From Gallionellaceae bacterium (lineage in GTDB: Bacteria > Pseudomonadota > Gammaproteobacteria > Burkholderiales > Gallionellaceae): DNA of 5,277 nucleotides. The position numbers and the translations under genes were made by a program. The notes under the pieces were generated by a model. That model had not been told where the DNA came from. It saw only the letters and a program-made list of their open reading frames with translations, and searched no databases. Location of the stretch: assembly GCA_030690855.1 (NCBI GenBank), contig JAUYFR010000123.1:1-5277 (forward strand). Reading direction: 5' to 3'. Of the stretch, positions 1-5,277 are shown piece by piece (within the stretch, counting starts at the first letter, position 1; the number at the start of each line of letters is the position of its first letter).

Positions 1-982
1 TAAATAATTTTTCACCCGGCCCTGGCATCCATCGACCATTGATCGCGGTAGGCTCTGACGCAGGAATTTCCCAATAGCCAGCAAAGCCACGGAAATGATC
101 TATGCGCACAATATCCACCAACTCCGTGGTCTTGCGAATTCGCTCAATCCACCAAGCATAGCCTTCTTGCTCGTGCGCATCCCAACGATACAGTGGATTA
201 CCCCAGCGTTGGCCCGTTTCACTAAAATAGTCAGGAGGAACACCTGCAATCACACCTGGCAGATGATCTACACCTAGTTCAAATAAATCTTGTCTTGCCC
301 AAACTTCTGCGCTTTGGTAAGCAATAAAAATAGGAATATCACCAATGATTTGTACGCCGTGCTGATTAGCGTATTGCTTGAGCTTGCGCCATTGCCTAAA
401 AAAACTCCATTGGCAGAAACGCCAAAAATCAATATCGTCGGCAAGTTCAACAGAAGCTTTTTTTAGTGCCTTGCTCTCGCGTTTAGCCAGATTGGGTTCC
501 CAATATGCCCAATCCTCCCAGCTATTTTTTTCTGCCAATGCCATAAACAACGCATAGTCATCAAGCCAAGACTGCTCTGCCTCGCAGAATTTTTCAAATT
601 CACTATGCATGCGTTTGCCGGCAAAAAAATGCTTGGCCGCCACATGCAGTTGCTTCATGCGAAAGTGATAGATAACAGAAAAATCAACTCGTTTATCATC
701 GAAAAAAACGTGATGGGACAAGTCGTCAGCACTCAACCAGCCATGACTACCCAGCTCATCTAAATCAACGAATAACACGTTACCCGCAAAAGCAGAGCTA
801 CTCATGTAAGGCGAATTGCCCGGACCGATACCACCGAGCGGAAGTATTTGCCATCTCTTCTGACCTGCTGCTGCAAGCCAATCTACAAACTGATATGCAC
901 TCGATCCAAAATCACCAGAACCATAAGGCCCCGGTAGCGAAGAAGGATGAAGCAAAATGCCGCTACTGCGTGGGAAGTGCAT
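1..982 (-). CDS. malQ: 4-alpha-glucanotransferase (amylomaltase, GH77), C-terminus cut off by window edge
   Basis: This enzyme transfers alpha-1,4-glucan segments between maltodextrins in the cytoplasm, releasing glucose and making longer chains that phosphorylase or amylases can use. The minus frame is open for 327 codons from the ATG at 982-980 to the window edge. Family members are about 500 residues, so roughly the last third is missing. GH77 signatures are visible: an N-terminal RSSGILLHPSSLPGPYGSGD (residues 5-24), WQILPLGGIGPGNSPY (44-59) followed by SSSAFAGN, GDIPIFIAYQSAEVWA (214-229), and VRIDHFRGFAGYWEIPAS (292-309). Asp295 of RIDHFRGF aligns with the known catalytic nucleophile. 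The acid/base Glu region lies beyond the edge and cannot be checked. The start is supported by AAAGG six bases upstream (minus strand, 993-989) and by full N-terminal homology. It lies 35 bp after the GH57 stop, so it is probably cotranscribed with it. Identity is secure. Confidence 0.95.
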   Translation of the reverse strand, partial: MHFPRSSGILLHPSSLPGPYGSGDFGSSAYQFVDWLAAAGQKRWQILPLGGIGPGNSPYMSSSAFAGNVLFVDLDELGSHGWLSADDLSHHVFFDDKRVDFSVIYHFRMKQLHVAAKHFFAGKRMHSEFEKFCEAEQSWLDDYALFMALAEKNSWEDWAYWEPNLAKRESKALKKASVELADDIDFWRFCQWSFFRQWRKLKQYANQHGVQIIGDIPIFIAYQSAEVWARQDLFELGVDHLPGVIAGVPPDYFSETGQRWGNPLYRWDAHEQEGYAWWIERIRKTTELVDIVRIDHFRGFAGYWEIPASEPTAINGRWMPGPGEKLF

Positions 983-993
983 AAAAAACCTTT

Positions 994-1006
994 CAGACAG
1001 TGTCTG
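994..1006. repeat. 13-bp perfect palindrome just upstream of the malQ ribosome binding site
   Basis: The sequence CAGACA-G-TGTCTG is a perfect dyad with a single central base, lying in the 35-bp gap between the GH57 stop codon and the malQ start. As RNA (minus strand) it could form a 5-bp hairpin with a three-base loop directly abutting the AAAGG ribosome binding site of malQ. As DNA it could be an operator half-site pair. It is too short to assign a function, and chance occurrence is possible. Confidence 0.35.
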
Positions 1007-1017
1007 CGAATAACCTT

Positions 1018-2730
1018 TTATGAACCTCGGCGCATGGTGCCGCCGCCTTCAGCCGCACCACCACCCTGACTGATCGGAGAGTTTAAATTGGCCGGCACGG
1101 GCAACTTTAACAAGCGGTAAAGTTGCATCAAGTTATTGCGATAAAGACGATCGAAACTACTCACTGCTGTTGACGGATTGTAATCACCAAACCACCAGAA
1201 CCAATCTGAACTTTCACAAGAAGCGAGTTGTTTTTCTGCTGCCTGTTTCTCTTTTGCGCTCAAGCGCCCTGCGGCCATCACCCGGTCATAACTTTGTTTG
1301 GCCATACACAACAAATCCCAAGCATGATTTTTGTCAGGACAACCAATCCAAGTAGAGAAAGTGCCATACACCCAACTACCCGCCACCAATCCGGGTAATG
1401 CGCCATCTTGTGCAAAATTCTTTGCGCCTTTTTTATCGCGCTGCTCTAAATAGGCTGAGTAAGTTGTTGTACGAATGCCTGGGTGCGCCTCTAACTCTGT
1501 ATAAAGATCATTCAAGAAGTGAAAACCATTGTAGGGGTAGTATTCCCACGCGTTTTCACCATCCAGAATCACACCGACCAATGGCACTTCACCTTCAGGT
1601 GCTTGATTTGCAATTTCATCTAACTTTGAAACAAAATTAATCGCGGCGTCTTTGCCATTCCAATTGGAATATTCGAAACCAATCAAATCGGATAGGTAAT
1701 CATCACGGAAGAAACAATTCACCGTATTCGCAGCTCCCTCTAAACGGTAAGGGCGGTACAGATATTTTGCACGCTCGGGCAAATCACCTACCTTGCGCAA
1801 ACTGTTAGCCAACACACCCTCACCACTGGCAGCCCAAAGACACTTTTGCTCCGCTAACAATTCAATCAACGAAGTTGAGACCGCCCCTTCTGCTGGCCAA
1901 ATTCCTTTTGGCGTTACACCAAAGCGCTCTTTGTGGGTTTTCATCGTGGAAAGAATGTGCGATTGCACGCGGGTTTTTCCACCAGGGTAATTGGTTGCGA
2001 GCGGCAGACTACTTCCCTGCTCGCACTCTCTGGCACTATTAAAATCAAGTAGCAATGGCGCAAGGGGATGGTAGTGCGGGGTTGCTGAAATTTCGACTTG
2101 GCCAGTCTCTGCCAATTTGCGATAGCGAGGAATAATTCCCGACACCACTTCACCGATCAAATCAAAAACCAATTTACGATCTTCGTAGCTGAAGTTCTCA
2201 TCTTTGCTCAGCATCTGTATCAATACATCGTGTTCGCGTCGCACTGTTTCACCAAACCACGCTAAGTGATACCACGTCAACAAATCAGCGAGATACTGCC
2301 CAGAGAGATAAGACAATGAAGTGCGCCCGCCCGCTTCAAACATTTTAAATAAATCAAACAAGCGGCTATAGGACGAATACGGCGCAATCATTTTGGCATG
2401 GTTGCTCCGGAAACAACTATCGAGAATTAACTGTCTCTCCTCAAAAGTAACTTCATCTAAATTTTTACAAATCAACAAGCGCAACAAAGGATCCCGAATC
2501 TCTCCTGTTGCAAACTGCTGTTCATAATCCTCTAATTGATCCAGCAAAATCGGCACGAAATTCACCACCGACTTCATCTTCGGATGCTGCTCAAGATGGT
2601 AGGCCATATCCGAATAATCTTTGATTGCGTGCAAATACACCCACGGCAAAACAAAATCGCCTGTGCTGTAATCACGATAATCAGGTTGGTGCATGTGCCA
2701 CAGAAAAACTAAATCGAGAGGTTTACTCAT
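1018..2730 (-). CDS. Glycoside hydrolase family 57 protein (alpha-amylase / 4-alpha-glucanotransferase type)
   Basis: This is a retaining enzyme acting on alpha-1,4 (or alpha-1,6) glucosidic bonds of glycogen or maltodextrins. The 570-residue protein has all five GH57 conserved regions in order: WHMHQPDY (11-18), QVEISATPHYHPL (211-223), GIWPAEGAVS (277-286), ILDGENAWEYYP (388-399) and GSWVYGTFSTWIG (451-463). By family knowledge, Glu281 should be the nucleophile and Asp390 the acid/base. A late motif SSDWFWWFGDYN (508-519) is typical of this bacterial GH57 subgroup (COG1449-like). There is no signal peptide or membrane segment, so the protein is predicted to be cytoplasmic. The last 20 or so residues are glycine-rich (QGGGAAEGGGTMRRGS) and look like a non-conserved tail. 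The ATG at 2730-2728 puts the HQP motif at the usual distance from the N-terminus; only a weak GGA lies about 8 bases upstream. It sits between glgC and malQ on the same strand, which suggests storage-glucan turnover. Sequence alone does not separate amylase, branching and transferase specificities. Confidence 0.9.
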   Translation of the reverse strand: MSKPLDLVFLWHMHQPDYRDYSTGDFVLPWVYLHAIKDYSDMAYHLEQHPKMKSVVNFVPILLDQLEDYEQQFATGEIRDPLLRLLICKNLDEVTFEERQLILDSCFRSNHAKMIAPYSSYSRLFDLFKMFEAGGRTSLSYLSGQYLADLLTWYHLAWFGETVRREHDVLIQMLSKDENFSYEDRKLVFDLIGEVVSGIIPRYRKLAETGQVEISATPHYHPLAPLLLDFNSARECEQGSSLPLATNYPGGKTRVQSHILSTMKTHKERFGVTPKGIWPAEGAVSTSLIELLAEQKCLWAASGEGVLANSLRKVGDLPERAKYLYRPYRLEGAANTVNCFFRDDYLSDLIGFEYSNWNGKDAAINFVSKLDEIANQAPEGEVPLVGVILDGENAWEYYPYNGFHFLNDLYTELEAHPGIRTTTYSAYLEQRDKKGAKNFAQDGALPGLVAGSWVYGTFSTWIGCPDKNHAWDLLCMAKQSYDRVMAAGRLSAKEKQAAEKQLASCESSDWFWWFGDYNPSTAVSSFDRLYRNNLMQLYRLLKLPVPANLNSPISQGGGAAEGGGTMRRGS

Positions 2731-2750
2731 GTGAAATCCATTTAAACGAA

Positions 2751-2775
2751 GAGCACCCCCTGCTTAGGGATGCTC
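2751..2775 (-). other. Intergenic stem-loop between glgC and the GH57 gene (possible attenuator or mRNA processing element)
   Basis: On the minus strand GAGCATCCC pairs with GGGGTGCTC across a 7-base loop, giving a 9-bp stem with one G-U pair. It occupies the middle of the 73-bp gap between the glgC stop and the GH57 start. The bases that follow on the minus strand (TTCGTTTAAAT) are only moderately T-rich, so it is a weak candidate for an intrinsic terminator. It more likely acts as a partial attenuator or a 3'-end stabiliser that lets glgC be expressed at a different level from the downstream genes. It lies about 20 bases before the GH57 start codon, so it could also affect translation. Confidence 0.5.
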
Positions 2776-2803
2776 ATGTGGAAACTAAATTAAATATTAT
2801 CGC

Positions 2804-4099
2804 TCACTGCTTTTTAGCTTTACGAACGCGCCCCATATCTTGCCCCAACATCTCAGGCGTAATTAAGGTAATTCCTTTTTCGCTTACATTAAAACGTTTC
2901 GCATCTTCCTTTTTATCGTAGCCCACGACCAAACCATCTGGAATGATGCAATTTTTATCAATCACAGCGCGTCTTATTTTTGCATTGCGCCCCACTTCAA
3001 CGTTAGGCAACAACACTGAATCTTCTACCGTAGTGAAACTGTGTACCTTTACATTTGAATACAACAAAGAGCGCGCTACGGAAGCACCACTGATGATACA
3101 ACCACCAGACACTAACGAGTCCACCGCCGAGCCACGGCGTTCGTCTTCATCAAACACAAATTTCGCTGGGGGAAGCTGCTCTTGATGTGTCCAAATTGGC
3201 CATTCGTTATCGTACATATTCAAATCTGGAACAACCTTGGTGAGCTCCATATTGCCCTCCCAGTAAGAATCAATCGTTCCCACATCACGCCAATATGAAT
3301 TCCCCCCTTCATCGCGCACGCAACTATCTTCAAAGCTTTGCGCGAATAAGCGATAGCCCGCCGACATCAAATGAGGGATCACGTCCTTACCAAAATCGTG
3401 TGACGACTTAGGATCATCGGCATCGCGCATCAACTGCTCACACAAAAATTTAGTATTAAATACATAGATACCCATGCTAGCCAACGAAGTGTCCGGTTTG
3501 CCGGGCATTGAAGGAGGATTAGCTGGCTTTTCAGTAAAGGTAACAACTCTGCCCTCTTGATCCACGCCCATCACGCCAAATCCTTTAGCGTCTTCAATCG
3601 GAACTTCAATGCACGCAACTGTCATGTCAGCATTTTTTTCTGCGTGATAGGCCAACAATTTACCGTAGTCCATTTTGTAAACGTGATCACCAGCCAAGAT
3701 CAAAACGTACTCTGGATTAGTCCCCCGCAAAATGTCTAAATTTTGAAACACTGCATCCGCAGTGCCTGAATACCATGACTCTTGCATCCACTGCTGCGCA
3801 GGAAGCACATCAATGAATTCACCAAACTTACCATTCAAAAAGCTCCAACCACGCTGAATATGCTGTAGCAAACTATGAGATTTATACTGAGTAGCAACGC
3901 CAATACGACGAATGCCTGAATTGACGCAGTTGGATAAAACGAAATCGATGATACGAAACTTTCCGCCGAAAGGAACAGCCGGCTTCGCTCGCCAGTCTGT
4001 TAATTGATGTAGACGACTACCGCGCCCGCCCGCCAAAATCATGGCGTAAGTATTTTTGGTCATCAAGCTCACAAAACGTGCTTTATCTTGCTGTGACAT
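2804..4099 (-). CDS. glgC: Glucose-1-phosphate adenylyltransferase (ADP-glucose pyrophosphorylase)
   Basis: GlgC makes ADP-glucose and pyrophosphate from glucose-1-phosphate and ATP, the committed and allosterically controlled step of bacterial glycogen synthesis in the cytoplasm. The 431-residue protein matches the usual family length. The N-terminal nucleotidyltransferase domain shows the ATP loop ILAGGRGSRL (21-30), RAKPAVPFGGKFRIIDF (37-53), WYSGTADAV (109-117), LAGDHVYK (135-142, with metal-binding Asp138) and the glucose-1-phosphate site TEKPANPPSMP (189-199, Lys191). SSHDFGKD (232-239) and YWRDVGT (269-275) are also present. Lys39 falls at the same position as the E. coli activator-site lysine, so activation by fructose-1,6-bisphosphate is plausible. 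The C-terminal left-handed beta-helix domain covers about 310-405 (SLVSGGCIISGA, SVLLPNVEVGRN, VIDKNCIIPDG). I chose the ATG at 4099-4097 because GGAG lies six bases upstream; the GTG at 4111, four codons earlier, overlaps that ribosome binding site and has AAGG too close to it. It is the first gene of the minus-strand glucan operon. Confidence 0.97.
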   Translation of the reverse strand: MSQQDKARFVSLMTKNTYAMILAGGRGSRLHQLTDWRAKPAVPFGGKFRIIDFVLSNCVNSGIRRIGVATQYKSHSLLQHIQRGWSFLNGKFGEFIDVLPAQQWMQESWYSGTADAVFQNLDILRGTNPEYVLILAGDHVYKMDYGKLLAYHAEKNADMTVACIEVPIEDAKGFGVMGVDQEGRVVTFTEKPANPPSMPGKPDTSLASMGIYVFNTKFLCEQLMRDADDPKSSHDFGKDVIPHLMSAGYRLFAQSFEDSCVRDEGGNSYWRDVGTIDSYWEGNMELTKVVPDLNMYDNEWPIWTHQEQLPPAKFVFDEDERRGSAVDSLVSGGCIISGASVARSLLYSNVKVHSFTTVEDSVLLPNVEVGRNAKIRRAVIDKNCIIPDGLVVGYDKKEDAKRFNVSEKGITLITPEMLGQDMGRVRKAKKQ

Positions 4100-4105
4100 A
4101 TCGCT

Positions 4106-4109
4106 CTCC
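4106..4109 (-). promoter_or_regulatory. glgC ribosome binding site that decides the start codon
   Basis: GGAG on the minus strand ends six bases before the ATG at 4099-4097. It overlaps the first two codons of the alternative four-codon-longer GTG start at 4111, and so favours the shorter 431-residue protein. Confidence 0.75.
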
Positions 4110-4141
4110 ACCCTTAATTTATCAATGATTTTGACCCTTTT

Positions 4142-4150
4142 ATTGTATCA
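4142..4150 (-). promoter_or_regulatory. Candidate extended -10 promoter for glgC
   Basis: The minus strand reads TGATACAAT, an extended -10 (TG-N-TACAAT) matching five of six bases of the sigma70 -10 consensus. No good -35 is present at 16-18 bp, which is typical of extended -10 promoters. Transcription would start near 4135, giving a leader of about 35 nt before the glgC ATG. No operator can be recognised. Confidence 0.5.
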
Positions 4151-4214
4151 GAATTAAAACTAGAACACTCTGAGCGCCACAAGACTTTTACAATCAAAAA
4201 CAATCAAATAACGC

Positions 4215-4242
4215 TTGCTTTTAGAAAACTTCTACCTATAAT
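4215..4242 (+). promoter_or_regulatory. Candidate sigma70 promoter for the DEAD-box helicase gene
   Basis: TTGCTT (4215-4220) and a perfect TATAAT (4237-4242) are separated by 16 bp. The predicted transcription start is near 4249, about 200 nt upstream of the GTG start codon. The -35 box matches the consensus at only three positions, so the perfect -10 carries most of the support. It faces away from the glgC promoter on the other strand. Confidence 0.6.
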
Positions 4243-4331
4243 GCGCGCCTCGCTGCGATGTACTTGCAGCGCTTAGTCCATCGTTTCCTGACCCCTAGCG
4301 TCTCCGACATATTGTCGTTCTGATGCGTCTT

Positions 4332-4370
4332 GTTTTACCGGTTAGCGACGATGTTTTGCGCCGGTAGAGC
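4332..4370 (+). other. Leader hairpin 3, 10-bp stem
   Basis: GTTTTACCGG (4332-4341) pairs with CCGGTAGAGC (4361-4370) through ten base pairs, two of them G-U, enclosing a 19-nt loop. This is the longest stem in the helicase leader and its best candidate for a real RNA structure. The core TACCGG/CCGGTA is a perfect 6-bp inverted repeat. Confidence 0.5.
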
Positions 4371-4393
4371 TCATATCTCTTACTGAATTTCAT

Positions 4394-4417
4394 TGTGTGG
4401 CCACTACGAGCCACGCA
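4394..4417 (+). other. Leader hairpin 4, nearest the helicase ribosome binding site
   Basis: TGTGTGGC (4394-4401) pairs with GCCACGCA (4410-4417), eight base pairs with one G-U and an 8-nt loop. It ends about 20 nt before the AAGGA ribosome binding site, close enough to affect ribosome loading or mRNA stability. Confidence 0.45.
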
Positions 4418-4438
4418 TGCGCTGTTACTTTTAAATGT

Positions 4439-4443
4439 AAGGA
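4439..4443 (+). promoter_or_regulatory. Helicase ribosome binding site
   Basis: AAGGA lies six bases before the GTG at 4450. The TAA at 4438-4440 overlaps it and is in frame with that GTG, so no start further upstream is possible. The next in-frame ATG is at residue 50, after the Q motif. The GTG is therefore the start. Confidence 0.8.
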
Positions 4444-4449
4444 AAAAAC

Positions 4450-5223
4450 GTGTCTATTGAAAACACAACAGAAGCAACTATCACTACGCCTATCACTTTT
4501 GCAGATTTAGGTTTAAACCCTGCCATCCTCAAAGCAGTTGAGGAATCAGGCTATACCATTCCAACTCCAATTCAAGCAGAAGCTATTCCAACAATCATGG
4601 CTGGCCATGACTTGATGGCCTCTGCACAAACAGGCACAGGTAAAACTGCCGCCTTTATTTTGCCCTCACTACATCGCATCGCTGAGCCTTCTGCTATTCG
4701 TAGCAAAGGTCCTCGCATTTTAGTGTTGACCCCAACACGTGAACTCGCCCAGCAAGTTTCTGACGCTGCTACTAAATACGGCAAAAATATGCGCCTGAAA
4801 GTAGTCAGCATCTTGGGCGGCATGCCTTACCCGCTGCAAAACAAATTGCTCTCAAGCCCAGTGGACATTTTGGTGGCTACACCAGGACGTCTAATTGACC
4901 ACATTGAGCGCGGCCGTATTGATTTCTCTCGCCTTGAAATTTTGATCATGGACGAGGCTGACCGCATGTTGGATATGGGTTTTATCGACGATGTTGAACG
5001 CATTGCCGCTGCCACACCAGCCACCCGTCAGACATTGCTGTTCTCGGCAACATTGGATGGCGTGATCGGTAACTTGGCACAAAAACTGCTGAAATCACCA
5101 AAGCGCATCAGCGTTACTAGCTCGAAAGCGAAACACGAAAATATCGAACAACGCTTGATGTACGTTGATGACATGGCGCATAAAAACCGAATCCTCTATC
5201 ATCTTTTAAGGGATACTGAATAA
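4450..5223 (+). CDS. DEAD-box RNA helicase (RhlE-like), RecA domain 1 only, ended by an in-frame TAA
   Basis: DEAD-box proteins are ATP-dependent RNA helicases that remodel ribosomal or messenger RNA in the cytoplasm, often important in the cold. The 257 residues before the stop hold a complete first RecA-like domain. Motifs in order are the Q motif (upstream Phe17, then GYTIPTPIQ 34-42), Walker A AQTGTGKT (59-66), PTRELA (95-100), GG (123-124), TPGR (144-147), DEAD (168-171) and SAT (199-201). Normal family members are about 400 residues or more and need a second domain (motifs IV-VI) to bind RNA and complete the ATPase site. Here a TAA at 5221-5223 ends the frame just before motif IV, and family sequence resumes in the same frame. 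As it stands the product should lack helicase activity. The subfamily (RhlE versus another) cannot be settled from domain 1 alone. The start is a GTG with a good ribosome binding site. The gene is divergent from glgC and not functionally linked to it. Confidence 0.85.
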   Translation: MSIENTTEATITTPITFADLGLNPAILKAVEESGYTIPTPIQAEAIPTIMAGHDLMASAQTGTGKTAAFILPSLHRIAEPSAIRSKGPRILVLTPTRELAQQVSDAATKYGKNMRLKVVSILGGMPYPLQNKLLSSPVDILVATPGRLIDHIERGRIDFSRLEILIMDEADRMLDMGFIDDVERIAAATPATRQTLLFSATLDGVIGNLAQKLLKSPKRISVTSSKAKHENIEQRLMYVDDMAHKNRILYHLLRDTE

Positions 5224-5277
5224 AATCAAGCACTTGTGTTTACCGCCACAAAACGCGATGCAGATGCGCTGGCTGAT
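5224..5277 (+). pseudogene. In-frame continuation of the helicase after the stop (start of RecA domain 2)
   Basis: The 18 codons after the TAA, in the same frame as the upstream helicase, read NQALVFTATKRDADALAD. This includes the motif IV pattern (ALVFTAT) that begins domain 2 in DEAD-box proteins, at the expected distance from domain 1. No bases appear inserted or deleted; a single codon is a stop. The only in-frame start-like codon here is a GTG at 5236 inside motif IV with no ribosome binding site, so separate translation is unlikely. It reads as the broken remainder of one gene, or as evidence of a base-call error at the TAA. The window ends before the rest can be seen. Confidence 0.8.

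Larger units (their letters stand above)
4249..4449 (+). promoter_or_regulatory. Long, apparently structured 5' leader of the helicase gene
   Basis: About 200 nt between the predicted transcription start and the helicase GTG contain no convincing gene but four successive hairpins. Hairpin 1 is CGCTGC/GCAGCG (4251-4256 with 4266-4271), almost at the 5' end. Hairpin 2 is CGACA/TGTCG (4305-4317). Hairpin 3 is a 10-bp stem with two G-U pairs around TACCGG/CCGGTA (4332-4341 with 4361-4370). Hairpin 4 is GTGTGGC/GCCACGC plus a closing T-A (4394-4401 with 4410-4417). None is followed by a T-run, so they are not obvious terminators. Long leaders are known for cold-shock DEAD-box helicase genes such as E. 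coli csdA, so a temperature or autoregulatory role is an inference. It does not match any riboswitch class I can recognise. Confidence 0.45.

Noticed and set aside
463..645. Minus-strand 60-codon open frame within malQ
   Set aside because: It is in a different frame from the continuous MalQ translation, which carries the GH77 motifs.
1398..1990. Plus-strand open frames of 65-80 codons opposite the GH57 gene
   Set aside because: They lie entirely within a well-supported GH57 gene, show no family motifs and are antisense by-products of its codon use.
2625..2921. Plus-strand 98-codon open frame spanning the GH57 start, the gap and the glgC end
   Set aside because: It overlaps two firm genes on the opposite strand, its composition is not protein-like, and no ribosome binding site or motif supports it.
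4097..4111. Longer glgC start at the GTG at 4111-4109
   Set aside because: The extra four codons (GTG GAG AGC GAT) contain the GGAG that serves the ATG at 4099, and AAGG sits too close to this GTG to serve it.
4332..4370. Intrinsic terminator in the helicase leader
   Set aside because: The stem is good, but the following bases (TCATATCTC) are not a T-run and the loop is long.
4435..4440. Start-stop ATG-TAA overlapping the helicase ribosome binding site
   Set aside because: A six-base minimal ORF arises easily by chance in an AT-rich stretch, and it has no ribosome binding site of its own. It is useful only because its TAA blocks any upstream extension of the helicase frame.
1..5277. CRISPR array, insertion sequence, tRNA or rRNA, phage or defence genes
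   Set aside because: I saw no direct repeats with regular spacing, terminal inverted repeats, transposase motifs, tRNA-like cloverleaf or defence-family motifs anywhere in the window.

Overview
The window looks like part of a gammaproteobacterial chromosome of moderate GC content. The main evidence is the GlgC protein, which is very close in motif order and residue numbering to the enterobacterial enzyme, including the fructose-1,6-bisphosphate-type activator Lys39. A Cellvibrio/Saccharophagus-like or other environmental gammaproteobacterium is a reasonable guess, but that is inference only and nothing in the window fixes the genus.

Layout. The left four fifths (positions 1-4099) is a minus-strand run of three alpha-glucan genes, transcribed right to left: glgC (ADP-glucose pyrophosphorylase), a GH57 alpha-glucan hydrolase or transferase, and malQ (4-alpha-glucanotransferase, running off the left edge). 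The gaps are short (73 bp and 35 bp) and each holds a small dyad, so the three are probably one operon with possible internal tuning. A 350-bp divergent regulatory region (4100-4449) follows. It has an extended -10 promoter for glgC on the minus strand and a good sigma70-type promoter on the plus strand. The plus-strand promoter gives a leader of about 200 nt that can fold into four successive hairpins before the GTG start of a DEAD-box RNA helicase gene. That gene occupies the right end.

How the genes work together. GlgC makes ADP-glucose, the committed precursor of glycogen. The GH57 enzyme and MalQ rearrange or degrade alpha-1,4-glucans. The cluster therefore links synthesis with remodelling of an intracellular storage glucan; no signal peptides are visible. 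The helicase is an unrelated neighbour that shares only the divergent regulatory region.

The most notable observation is that the helicase reading frame is interrupted by an in-frame TAA at 5221-5223, after a complete first RecA domain. The same frame then continues with clear family sequence (motif IV, ALVFTATKRDADALAD) to the window edge. This is a nonsense mutation, a sequencing error, or much less likely a recoded stop. The second item of interest is the long, apparently structured helicase leader. Otherwise the region is ordinary metabolism, and I did not find a convincing new system.
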